Assembly (NCBI GenBank): GCA_963601575.1
Contig: CAVCFO010000022.1
Span: 1-28,603 of the forward strand
Length of the DNA stretch: 28,603 bases
Direction of reading: 5' to 3'
From: CAG-238 sp963601575
GTDB lineage: Bacteria; Bacillota; Clostridia; Peptostreptococcales; Anaerovoracaceae
Part shown: positions 1-7,041 of the stretch, piece by piece
Layout of the letters: each line of letters starts with the position of its first letter
How positions within the stretch are numbered: the first letter of the stretch is position 1
Notes under the pieces: model-generated
Databases searched by the model: none
The model's input: only the letters and a program-made list of their open reading frames with translations
What the model was told of the DNA's origin: nothing
Position numbers and translations under genes: made by a program

Positions 1-57
1 GAGAAGCGCTGCCATCAAGACTATGTAAACAGCAATGCGGACTGCCTTGTTATTCAT
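1..57 (-). CDS. N-terminus of a truncated membrane-anchored or secreted protein
   Basis: Only the first 19 codons lie in the window; the gene runs off the left edge. The ATG at 55-57 is preceded by a good ribosome site (AAGGGAG, 64-70). The visible residues begin MNNKAVRIAVY and continue as IVLMAALL, which is a short basic stretch followed by a hydrophobic segment, as in a signal peptide or N-terminal anchor. The frame stays open upstream to about 250, so an earlier start cannot be excluded, but the ribosome site favours this one. No function can be assigned. Confidence 0.55.
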   Translation of the reverse strand, partial: MNNKAVRIAVYIVLMAALL

Positions 58-90
58 ATCAATCTCCCTTGTTTTACTGATCCATTCAGC

Positions 91-135
91 AAGGGGCTGC
101 CGCACTCGGATGTTCCCGCTGTGCAACAGCCCCTT
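91..135 (-). promoter_or_regulatory. Hairpin in the leader of the left-edge gene
   Basis: AAGGGGCTG (91-99) pairs perfectly with CAGCCCCTT (127-135). An inner GCAC/GTGC helix (102-105 with 121-124) is separated from it by a CC/AA internal loop. No U-tract follows on either strand, so it does not look like a simple terminator. It ends about 20 bases before the ribosome site of the gene starting at 57, which suggests a leader regulatory element or mRNA stabiliser. Confidence 0.45.
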
Positions 136-265
136 ATGCTTATTAGAAGACCCTTTATTGTTTACTTCACAAAGATTCTTTTTTGCCGAAATTCGACATC
201 TGCACATTGCAGTCATTATCTCATCTTCATCCACTCCCCAGTCGTCATCGCTGTATTTAAGTTGT

Positions 266-294
266 ATACTATATTGCTACTGGCCGTGTTCCAA
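266..294 (-). promoter_or_regulatory. Putative promoter for the left-edge gene
   Basis: On the minus strand, TTGGAA (289-294) and TAGTAT (266-271) are separated by 17 bases. Transcription would begin near 259, giving a leader of about 200 nt before the ATG at 57. Assigned by consensus match only. Confidence 0.4.
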
Positions 295-383
295 ACAGCG
301 CTTGCCCCCTGCAAAGAAGAATTTGCAGCAAAGAATTGCCCCCATGTAGTACCTTCTGTGACTTTATTTCTTATTCCATCATA

Positions 384-1142
384 TTAGAACTCATCGCCGC
401 CATTCTTAACGGTCACATTACAAGTTGCTTGTTTTCCGCCTGCCGTCGCTGTAATAGTAGCATACCCTTCCCCAACAGTTGTAACCACTCCGTCCGGGCT
501 TACGGTAGCCACATTATCATTATCTGTGGTCCATGTCACAGTCTTATCTGTTGCATTAGCCGGTGACACGGTAGCTTCAAGTGGTACAGTCATATCAACT
601 TCGGCGCGCACATCGTTCATATTCAAGCTGACAGAATCAACTGCAACTGTCGCATTGACTACTTCTGCTTCAAATGTGATCACATCGGAATATGTACCCG
701 AGGCAGCCTTTGTCACATCTGTTGCATTCGCCTTTGCGTACACGTTCTTTGTGGCGCCAGTAGTGCCAGTATTCGCTTCTTCCTCTGTAAATTCCCAAGT
801 TGTCGCAGCCGTTTCTGCGGCGCTGTCGGAGTAGAGCCCATAGCCGATGGTTGTGTCCACACCGCTTGCTGTCATATTCCAGTTGTTGGCGGATGTCGCT
901 GTTACGGTGATCTTCTTGCCTTCCTCCAAGTCACCATTTGTGATCTGGATGCCCCCCGAAAGCGCTGTAGCTGTGCCGTCACTGTTCAGCGTTGTCGCCG
1001 ACGGAACCGTCATTGTATAGTTGTTTTTCGGCGCAACTGTAATCGATACTGTCGTTTCGTTGCCTGTCGCAAACGCCGGCACTGCCGTCGCAAGTGTCAT
1101 TGCAGCAGCCATGGCAAGTGCTAAAAATTTGTTCTTAATCAT
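384..1142 (-). CDS. Secreted surface protein with C-terminal Big_2 (Ig-like) domain
   Basis: A 252-residue exported protein. Residues 1-25 are a clear signal peptide: MIKNK, a hydrophobic core, and a cleavage site after AFA. Residues about 26-165 are Thr/Ala/Asn-rich beta-type sequence without a domain I can name. Residues about 167-247 match a bacterial Ig-like group 2 (Big_2) domain, with the typical order of VSL, a TVSPANAT-like segment, VTW, VATVS.DGVV and GYATITAT. There is no LPXTG motif, no C-terminal membrane segment and no choline-binding repeats, so the mode of attachment is unclear. The start is fixed by AGGAGG at 1150-1155. Big_2 domains are common in adhesins and cell-wall proteins; an adhesive or matrix role is inference. 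The upstream gap carries a pentanucleotide array that could affect its expression. Confidence 0.8.
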   Translation of the reverse strand: MIKNKFLALAMAAAMTLATAVPAFATGNETTVSITVAPKNNYTMTVPSATTLNSDGTATALSGGIQITNGDLEEGKKITVTATSANNWNMTASGVDTTIGYGLYSDSAAETAATTWEFTEEEANTGTTGATKNVYAKANATDVTKAASGTYSDVITFEAEVVNATVAVDSVSLNMNDVRAEVDMTVPLEATVSPANATDKTVTWTTDNDNVATVSPDGVVTTVGEGYATITATAGGKQATCNVTVKNGGDEF

Positions 1143-1214
1143 GTGTCTTCCTCCTGACTTTTCATTAAAATAATTAAAATATCTGTATGATAGTGCTTTT
1201 GCGCACCAAAAACA

Positions 1215-1244
1215 GCGTGCTACAGGTTATCACCTATACCACGC
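1215..1244. repeat. 30-base imperfect inverted repeat
   Basis: GCGTGCTACAGGT, the spacer TATC, then ACCTATACCACGC pair with only two mismatches in 13 positions. It sits about 75-100 bases upstream of the Big_2 gene start and overlaps the weak promoter region, which fits a protein-binding operator or a leader hairpin. Confidence 0.5.
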
Positions 1245-1293
1245 TACTATACATTCTATATATAATTGTTCTGCGAAAGGGCGTACTTATACC

Positions 1294-1330
1294 GCTGTGC
1301 TGTGCTGTGCTGTGCTGTGCTGTGCTGTGC
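1294..1330. repeat. Pentanucleotide array (GCTGT)7 plus two bases
   Basis: Seven perfect copies of GCTGT run from 1294 to 1328, followed by GC. Arrays of this type change copy number by slipped-strand pairing. It lies about 150 bases upstream of the Big_2 surface-protein start and outside any coding frame, so a change would alter spacing rather than reading frame. Confidence 0.9.
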
Positions 1331-1458
1331 CAGTATACGCTGCATTGCTTGCAGTTGTCAAGTCTTTTTTGCTCAGTACGCTCATAAATTTCTCCCAAAT
1401 CATATCAGTGTTTCATCTCTTTTGTGATGTTCTTCTAAAAACTAGAATAGTATATCAT

Positions 1459-1495
1459 AGCACTACCGATAATATCAAGTGCTTTTTTCTTTTTT
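1459..1495 (+). terminator. Plus-strand terminator-like hairpin with U-tract
   Basis: AGCACT (1459-1464) and AGTGCT (1478-1483) form a 6-bp stem with a 13-base loop, followed directly by T6-C-T6 on the plus strand. No plus-strand gene lies upstream. It may end an unannotated small transcript or block antisense transcription into the restriction operon. The stem is short, so the call is tentative. Confidence 0.35.
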
Positions 1496-1511
1496 GCTGA
1501 GAGCCCGGGAG

Positions 1512-4500
1512 TTATAAATCAAACAGTTTTTTCATTTCGGACTGCATCGTGCCGTTCTTTGCATATTCCAGAGTATCGCAAAGGCGGATATTGTTTTTTT
1601 CGATATGGATTTCGCCACTGAATCCGAGGATATAGCGCAGGCATATCCGATAAATGATCTCTGTCGGTGCGCAGCCGTATACCTGCCTTGCAAAGATATG
1701 ATTCAATCGTTCGGCATCATCGGGATATAGCATTTTCATGCGCTTGCTCCGGTAGAGCCGGCTCACGATCTCCGTAATATACATTCCGGACTTCATATAC
1801 AGGTCGGCAAATGTCGCATCGGGATCGTCAAAGCAGCCGGGATTCTCCTGCTCAAGCCTGTCTGCCATATCCCTGACCACCTTTTTGGGCGTGAATATCT
1901 GATTTGTGCGCTGGTGGGGGATAAAGTCAAAGATGTCTCCCTTCTGATCAGGCTCAAAATAGTTCGCAAGCTCATTGCGCCTCTTCATGAACTCCTGCAC
2001 GGCATCATTAAATACGACCTCGTCAAAGAGGTGGCCGTCAAAGTGCTTCTTTTCGCCGCTTTCCGATATATAATCGCCTCCGTCACGCAGCATACGGAAC
2101 TGATCCAGGCTCACACCCTGTCCGTTCTGCGGATTGACGGTAACCTCCCAGAACACATCATCTGGCACAAGGCTGTCAAAGTTTGCAAGCGTGGTATTCT
2201 CATCGCCATAAGCCATGAGGAATGCCGGAATCGTGCGAGAAAAGCCTCGCAGATGGTCACGGACGCTGCCCTCGATAGAATCCTTTTCGGCATTTAGCTT
2301 CTGGGTCTGTACCGTTTGGACAATGGTCTGGGCAGCCTTTTTGACTGCCTCCTCGCTATGGAGCCTCTGGCTTATGGCCTCGACCATATCGCTATAACTC
2401 TTAAGACGCCTTGCGGCATACTCCTCATCAATTTGCGTGATCTCATCCATCGCAGCACCGGCGTCCTGTGCCTGCCGGATTTTGTCAATACGTTCTCTCA
2501 CAAGCTGATGATCCCGGATCGTATAATCGCCATATTCGCACTTTACGACCGTGTCGGTAGTTTCCTGAATCTTGCGCCGGAGCTGATTCTGTGTGGATTT
2601 TTTCAAATCGCTGCCATATTGGATTCTTGCCGAATCCATAAGGGAGCTTGCGATCGGTTTTGAAAATTGCTCGCGGAGGAAGTTTAGCTCGTCCATCCCT
2701 AGATTCGGAGTTATTTCTGCATTTTTCTTGATTTCCTCTGCGGCTACCGCAAGCTTATCCTCAACATTCGCATAAAGCTTATCGCCGAAAAGCTCGCTTG
2801 CCATACCGATGACCTGCTCTCTGGGAATTTCGACTTCGCCTGCCGCATTCAGATTAAGTGCGCCTGCCGTAGTCTCATCCACCTCAACGGATGGCAGCAG
2901 CCTAGGTTCTTCTATCGCCTGCATATTGTTGATGATATCGATAATCTCCTTCGGCGCGCCGAAAATGCCGCTGATGTTTGCAAACAGGAAATTGGACATG
3001 AATCCTCGCTCAACTACTTCTCTTGCATGGATGCGGCGCGGAATCGTGAGAACCTTCTCTGCGTCTAGCTCTATCATCGAGCCCTCATCGTCTTCGCCAT
3101 AAACCGGAAAGAAATTCAAAAGCTCTCTGACATGCTGCCTTCTGCTGTCAAAATCGCCCTTCTGGCCCGATGTCTCCGGTATGAGGTCGTTAGCAAACTG
3201 CTCGAAGATCGTAAGGGTACGAGCCGGGTCAAAATCGAATACATAGGCATTCTGTTTCCTGTAGGAATTGCCTTTTCTATCCTGGAACAGGCATGGGTTC
3301 TGCGCGCGGAAAGCCGCCTGCATATAGAGCGCGGGGCTTGCCATGTTTGAGAGCATGAGAACCGCCGACCACTCAGGGATCGTTACGCCCGTAGTCAGCT
3401 GCCCCACAGACAGGGTGATTGTCTTATCATATTCTGATATCGCCTTTGTGACCTTGTCATATGACTTTTCGTTTTCATCATCATCATCCAGTTTTCCGTC
3501 GCCTGCCGCAAGTATGACCTCGTAGTCCTTGAATATAGGATGAAGCTTCAGCTTCCTAGCCAGAGCCTTTGCGCTGTCAACGCGATTTAATATCCAGAAT
3601 GTGTGCTTTAGTTCCTCCCGAAGCTGCGGCGTTGAGAACGGAAACTTGTCCTGACGCGTCATGGCATCGAGGAACTTATTCACATCCGCATCATGCACAA
3701 ACTTCCCGGACTCATTCGTCTTGAAAAATTCGTTCAGGTCGAAGGCGAATTCTTCTATATCATCATCTATAAGCTCTATGCCCTTTTTTACCCTGTCACG
3801 GACAATATCGGACATCTGATAGGTGAAAAGGGAAAGCCTTGGCAGGTTGGCATAGGGATTCTCTGCCTCGTTTTTATCATCCCAGTCGCGCTTCTTTTTC
3901 TGCTCGTCGGCATATGTCCAGTTGTAGATGGCATCCCTTGGGAATTTGTCATTTGCAAGCGCCTTAAACGGCGTTCCCGATAGGTGCAGCGTCCACTTGC
4001 GGCGGATATGATTAAAGGCTGTATCGGTCTTATAGGTGTCGATGCCCTCGTGGGCCTCGTCTACGATCATGACGTCCCAAAGCATACCGATGTATTTGCC
4101 GTGCTCATCCTTCTTATCGCTAAGTTCTCTGAGCTTGTCGTGATGCCCGCCAAAGTAGATGGAGCCCTTCAGATCCTGCAGGCTGACAAATTCGATGCAG
4201 CCTTTTGTATTATCATCGAGCTTTTCTATGTATTCCTCGCGGCTATAGACAAACTTTCTGTCCTTGATACCGTCAACATTGCTGACAAAGATATAGCCGG
4301 AGCCTGGGCCAAAGAAGGTCTCATAATCCTCATACCATGAGTTTGCGATGGCAGGGCGGTTCGTGACGATAAGGATGTTCCGCGCGCCGAGCTTTGTGCA
4401 AAGGTCATAGGCTGAGAGGGTTTTGCCAAAGCGAGGCTTGGCATTCCAGAGGAATTCGGCATTCTCGTGACCTTCGAAATAATCTGCAGTTCTCCTGACA

Positions 4501-4910
4501 GCATCCATTTGTTCATCGCGGAGCCTATATGGAATTGCAGCATCGGAATCGCCTTCAGATATCATGCCGTGATTCTGGGCAAAGTCGATAAAATCACAGC
4601 GGGCGGCATTCGGCTCGATCAGAAACCACTCCGTCCCGGATTCTCGGCAAATACCGAGCTTCTTTAGATAAGCATGAAATTCTCTATCCGTGAACGTGCC
4701 ATAGGGCTCCGTCATAAATGCAGCCCTCAGCGCCCACCAGGTCTTGTGAGCAACGCCCGCCGTGTGGGTCTGCTCGTTGATGCGCGTCTCCACATCCCGC
4801 TCGGTAAATCCGATCTTCGTCCAGCCCTCATGTGCCGGCACTCCCGGCGTGGTATATGCATAGCACTGCGGAACGACCTTCGCAGCCGTTCTAATCTTGA
4901 TCGCTGCCAT
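1512..4910 (-). CDS. GIY-YIG-like nuclease / SF2 helicase / truncated N6-methylase protein of an R-M system
   Basis: A 1132-residue multidomain restriction protein. Residues about 17-96 resemble a T5orf172-type GIY-YIG domain: YAY near 17, KIGFTERDVETR at 32-43, and a conserved TEWF at 93-96. Residues about 128-560 are a superfamily 2 translocase: RDEQ at 131, Walker A AKPRFGKT (157-164), DEAH (284-287), SGTP (311-314), a motif V-like GQLTTGVTIPEW near 503, and a motif VI-like QAAFRAQNP near 531. Residues about 1005-1132 look like the AdoMet-binding half of a gamma-class N6-adenine methylase: IFTP (1005), a degenerate motif I DLYMKSGMY (1036), VYGCAPTEIIY (1077) and CDTLE (1111). The chain ends KKLFDL, just where FDYVIGNPPY would be expected. 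That continuation begins the upstream gene, whose TAA overlaps this ATG by one base (TAATG). The expected role is cleavage of unmodified DNA; the exact R-M type is uncertain. Confidence 0.85.
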   Translation of the reverse strand: MAAIKIRTAAKVVPQCYAYTTPGVPAHEGWTKIGFTERDVETRINEQTHTAGVAHKTWWALRAAFMTEPYGTFTDREFHAYLKKLGICRESGTEWFLIEPNAARCDFIDFAQNHGMISEGDSDAAIPYRLRDEQMDAVRRTADYFEGHENAEFLWNAKPRFGKTLSAYDLCTKLGARNILIVTNRPAIANSWYEDYETFFGPGSGYIFVSNVDGIKDRKFVYSREEYIEKLDDNTKGCIEFVSLQDLKGSIYFGGHHDKLRELSDKKDEHGKYIGMLWDVMIVDEAHEGIDTYKTDTAFNHIRRKWTLHLSGTPFKALANDKFPRDAIYNWTYADEQKKKRDWDDKNEAENPYANLPRLSLFTYQMSDIVRDRVKKGIELIDDDIEEFAFDLNEFFKTNESGKFVHDADVNKFLDAMTRQDKFPFSTPQLREELKHTFWILNRVDSAKALARKLKLHPIFKDYEVILAAGDGKLDDDDENEKSYDKVTKAISEYDKTITLSVGQLTTGVTIPEWSAVLMLSNMASPALYMQAAFRAQNPCLFQDRKGNSYRKQNAYVFDFDPARTLTIFEQFANDLIPETSGQKGDFDSRRQHVRELLNFFPVYGEDDEGSMIELDAEKVLTIPRRIHAREVVERGFMSNFLFANISGIFGAPKEIIDIINNMQAIEEPRLLPSVEVDETTAGALNLNAAGEVEIPREQVIGMASELFGDKLYANVEDKLAVAAEEIKKNAEITPNLGMDELNFLREQFSKPIASSLMDSARIQYGSDLKKSTQNQLRRKIQETTDTVVKCEYGDYTIRDHQLVRERIDKIRQAQDAGAAMDEITQIDEEYAARRLKSYSDMVEAISQRLHSEEAVKKAAQTIVQTVQTQKLNAEKDSIEGSVRDHLRGFSRTIPAFLMAYGDENTTLANFDSLVPDDVFWEVTVNPQNGQGVSLDQFRMLRDGGDYISESGEKKHFDGHLFDEVVFNDAVQEFMKRRNELANYFEPDQKGDIFDFIPHQRTNQIFTPKKVVRDMADRLEQENPGCFDDPDATFADLYMKSGMYITEIVSRLYRSKRMKMLYPDDAERLNHIFARQVYGCAPTEIIYRICLRYILGFSGEIHIEKNNIRLCDTLEYAKNGTMQSEMKKLFDL
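1517..1529. repeat. Direct repeat copy 1 at the helicase-gene end
   Basis: On the minus strand this is AAACTGTTTGATT, encoding the KLFD just before the stop of the 1132-residue protein. The identical 13-mer, in the same reading frame, occurs at 5938-5950 at the start of the NPPY gene. The two copies are 4421 bases apart and bracket these two genes. Confidence 0.85.
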
Positions 4911-5959
4911 TATGCCATCTCCTTTACATGCGTCTCTATAAACTCGATTTCAGTCTCATCCAGTCCGTACTTTCGATATAGCTGCAGGTCGATGTCATGG
5001 ATAGATTTTGACCAGTCGATGTCGGAGGAGGCGGTGAAGTCCTGGAGTGGGACATGCCGCCATTTGTCTTTTGTGTTATCCTGTGTGATTTTCAATATTC
5101 CTAGCATTGCCCTGGCAAACTTGCCTTGGATATATTTAAGACAATTATTAGCTTCTTCATAGGTGTCAAAAGTACCAATGGATAAGAATGTCTCTGTTGC
5201 CCCGATTAGGGGTTCCCCGATTAGGGGTGTTGACAGCACCTCTCCAAGAGCACCGCTCCCATTTGCTTTTGGAATGAAAACCTTATACTTGTAGAAATTT
5301 TCAGGGGGATCCAAATAATCTTTTCTGCCCCAATAATAGCATCTTTTATTAGAAATTACACCCAAGTATTTCACATATTTATATTCATCTTTTGGTTCAT
5401 CTGCAAAGAATACGATGCCGGACAGTTTGCTGAATGCTCCAGCTCCCACATCTTTTTTGTGACCGGCAGACTGGATCTCAACTATTTCCGGGTGTTCCTC
5501 TAAAGCTTTGTTAGAAAGTTTATATACTCCCCTTCCGGAAATAATATCGTTTAAGAAATCTTTCGATATAGCAGTTATCTTTTTCAAGATTGAATTCAGC
5601 TCGTCAAATGCGGTAAAAGTCCCGATTGCTCCGAAGTTTTGTTCAGCATCTCGATAGGTAATTGCCACCCCGCCCTTGATATCCGTGTTAGAAAAAACAT
5701 TCTTGGAATTTGGTTCATAATGAAGCACTTTGAAATGCGGATCGTTCAGCATTTTTTCGTTCCATGCCTTTGGGGTGCTGCCAGCATCGAAAAGAAAGCG
5801 GGCTGGATGGATGAGTTCTACTTTTTCTGCCACTTGATAGGTAGCGTCCATAAAATAGTTATATACGGGCTTTGCATAGTTACCGTTATCGCCTGAATTT
5901 TCAAAGTCCTCGTTATATGGCGGATTTCCGATCACATAATCAAACAGTTTCTTTCCCAT
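4910..5959 (-). CDS. Catalytic half (motif IV NPPY) and target-recognition region of an Eco57I-like adenine methylase
   Basis: A 349-residue protein starting MGKKLFDYVIGNPPYNED. The NPPY catalytic motif is at residues 12-15, so everything that normally precedes motif IV in a gamma-class N6-adenine methylase (motifs X and I-III) is absent. Residues about 50-110, with ELIHPARFLF and GGVAITYRD, match the later strands of the catalytic domain. The rest is probably the target-recognition region and contains a PLIGEPLIGA repeat. Full-length relatives carry AdoMet-binding motifs in the same chain. Here they must come from a partner: the 336-residue product upstream, or the C-terminus of the 1132-residue product downstream. 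The gene starts 2 bases after the previous stop and overlaps the next start by one base. The recognition region looks more AT-rich than its flanks. Confidence 0.82.
   Translation of the reverse strand: MGKKLFDYVIGNPPYNEDFENSGDNGNYAKPVYNYFMDATYQVAEKVELIHPARFLFDAGSTPKAWNEKMLNDPHFKVLHYEPNSKNVFSNTDIKGGVAITYRDAEQNFGAIGTFTAFDELNSILKKITAISKDFLNDIISGRGVYKLSNKALEEHPEIVEIQSAGHKKDVGAGAFSKLSGIVFFADEPKDEYKYVKYLGVISNKRCYYWGRKDYLDPPENFYKYKVFIPKANGSGALGEVLSTPLIGEPLIGATETFLSIGTFDTYEEANNCLKYIQGKFARAMLGILKITQDNTKDKWRHVPLQDFTASSDIDWSKSIHDIDLQLYRKYGLDETEIEFIETHVKEMA
5200..5229. repeat. 15-base in-frame tandem duplication in the methylase
   Basis: Two copies of CCCCGATTAGGGGT(T/G) lie end to end (5200-5214, 5215-5229). 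On the coding strand they give PLIGE then PLIGA. Each unit is itself a CCCC-GATTA-GGGG dyad. Gain or loss of a unit would change the protein by five residues without a frameshift. Confidence 0.85.
5938..5950. repeat. Direct repeat copy 2 at the NPPY-gene start
   Basis: This is the second copy of AAACTGTTTGATT (minus strand), here encoding KLFD at residues 4-7 of the methylase catalytic subunit. It is in the same frame as the copy at 1517-1529. Confidence 0.85.
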
Positions 5960-5961
5960 GG

Positions 5962-6972
5962 CTACATCTCCTTCAGCTTTTTGAAAAGTATGGAATTTTT
6001 GCTTCTCCAGTCAAATATCTTGCACGGCAGGGCCTCCGGCTCATCGGCCGCGCCTGCGCCCATATCCTCTAGCATATCGAAGAATGTCATCTGCTTAAAC
6101 TCCTCATACGGCTTTCCGAGCGGCACGGTATCCTTGAGTCCGTCCATCTGCCATATGTTCCAGGCGATCTTGTTTGCCACCTGCTGCAGGAGCCTCTCAC
6201 CGGGCTGATGCTCCCAGCGTTCTTCGTAATAATCCGTAAAGGTCAGAAGCAGGTTTGCCCTTGCTATCAGCACATTGTCGCCCTGATATTCATATCCGTA
6301 GCAGGACTCGAATGCCCGGAGCACCCATTTTAGCCAGTCCTCATAGCATTCCGTATTTTCGTTTACGATTCTTAGCTTTCGGTCGAGCATTCCGATTCGC
6401 CGCATGGGCGGCCGGATCAGCTCTCCGCTTGAAACATCATAGCGAGAAACCAGATATGGAGCCTCTCCGCAGGTGATCTCAAGCCGGCGCGAGTCCACAT
6501 AGTGCTGCCATTTCTTTTTTTTCGGAAATTCGATCTTTCCTTCTGAAACAGTCCATGTATGGTCAGAATTCTCCGTATTAAACACGCTGCTATATCCGAA
6601 CCAGTCCTCATCGCAATGGTTGTTCATCCGGTTGCAAAGCCATGCGGGCGTGAAGACCTCCGCCTTTTTTCGCGTCCGCTCTGCCTGCGCTTCCTGCGAT
6701 TTCTGTATGCGCGGGCGGATGATGCCTGCTCGCCGCAAGAGGGCGTCTTCAGCCAGATGCACCTTGTCCGTGAATCCTTCGCCGAGCTCCTCATAGGTAT
6801 CTGTCGCCCATATGATATTCTTCTTTGTTGTTTTGTCCTGAAGCAGCACGTCCAGCACCTGCACGACCGGATAGCTGCTGATATCTATCAGTTTTTCCAC
6901 GAGAGGAAGATCCTCCTTAAGAATCAATGTCATTAAAAGTATTCTGTCCTTCTTCGCCGCAAGATACGGCAT
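5962..6972 (-). CDS. Restriction-modification subunit M-like protein (AdoMet-binding half)
   Basis: A 336-residue first gene of the R-M operon. It resembles proteins usually labelled restriction endonuclease subunit M. Visible landmarks are AEVFTP (104-109, like motif X), RLEITCGEAPYL (163-174, possibly a divergent motif I), YGYEYQGDNVLIARANLLL (225-243, like motif II) and NIWQMDGL (272-279, like motif III). No NPPY motif is present; the next gene, two bases downstream, begins with it. Assigning divergent motifs in this way is inference. The ATG at 6972 has only a weak GGA upstream. A second ATG at residue 15 (6930) has AAGAAGGA about 12 bases before it and could be the real start. A promoter at 7007-7036 serves the operon. 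The protein probably helps bind AdoMet or assembles the modification complex. Confidence 0.75.
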   Translation of the reverse strand: MPYLAAKKDRILLMTLILKEDLPLVEKLIDISSYPVVQVLDVLLQDKTTKKNIIWATDTYEELGEGFTDKVHLAEDALLRRAGIIRPRIQKSQEAQAERTRKKAEVFTPAWLCNRMNNHCDEDWFGYSSVFNTENSDHTWTVSEGKIEFPKKKKWQHYVDSRRLEITCGEAPYLVSRYDVSSGELIRPPMRRIGMLDRKLRIVNENTECYEDWLKWVLRAFESCYGYEYQGDNVLIARANLLLTFTDYYEERWEHQPGERLLQQVANKIAWNIWQMDGLKDTVPLGKPYEEFKQMTFFDMLEDMGAGAADEPEALPCKIFDWRSKNSILFKKLKEM

Positions 6973-7006
6973 TGTTTCCGTTTTCTGTGCGGTTTATGGT
7001 ATCAAT

Positions 7007-7036
7007 AGTATATCACAGATCTATCACTTCTTTCAA
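7007..7036 (-). promoter_or_regulatory. Promoter of the restriction-modification operon
   Basis: On the minus strand TTGAAA (7031-7036) and TATACT (7007-7012) are 18 bases apart. Transcription would start near 7000, about 28 bases before the first ATG at 6972. It lies just beyond the hairpin after metY, so the R-M genes form their own unit. Confidence 0.6.
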
Positions 7037-7041
7037 GCGTT

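Larger units (their letters stand above)
58..383 (-). other. 326-base gap: leader of the left-edge gene
   Basis: No convincing gene is seen here. Read on the minus strand it holds a sigma-A-like promoter (266-294) and then roughly 200 bases of untranslated leader with a hairpin (91-135). A 7-bp dyad, CTGCAAA with TTTGCAG (309-315 and 322-328), lies just downstream of the Big_2 gene stop. It has no U-tract, so it is only a weak terminator candidate. Short plus-strand open frames starting at 35 and 121 have no ribosome site and look like chance. Confidence 0.4.
1143..1511. other. 369-base intergenic gap with repeats and an orphan terminator
   Basis: The gap lies between the Big_2 gene and the end of the helicase gene. 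It holds the ribosome site of the Big_2 gene, an imperfect inverted repeat (1215-1244), a GCTGT tandem array (1294-1330) and a plus-strand terminator-like hairpin (1459-1495). No promoter with both boxes near consensus was found for the Big_2 gene; TTCGCA-N17-TGTATA (1249-1277) is the best weak match. No convincing protein-coding frame is present. Confidence 0.5.

Noticed and set aside
35..387. Overlapping plus-strand frames starting at 35 and 121
   Set aside because: No ribosome site or promoter; the frames cross a hairpin and the end of the Big_2 gene.
1187..1500. Plus-strand frames spanning the GCTGT array
   Set aside because: The Cys/Ala/Val-Leu periodicity comes only from the repeat, and no ribosome site precedes either ATG.
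1512..6972. Classical type I or type III R-M system
   Set aside because: No HsdS-like subunit is seen, the methylase is Eco57I-like and split, and the nuclease candidate is GIY-YIG-like, so neither class fits cleanly.
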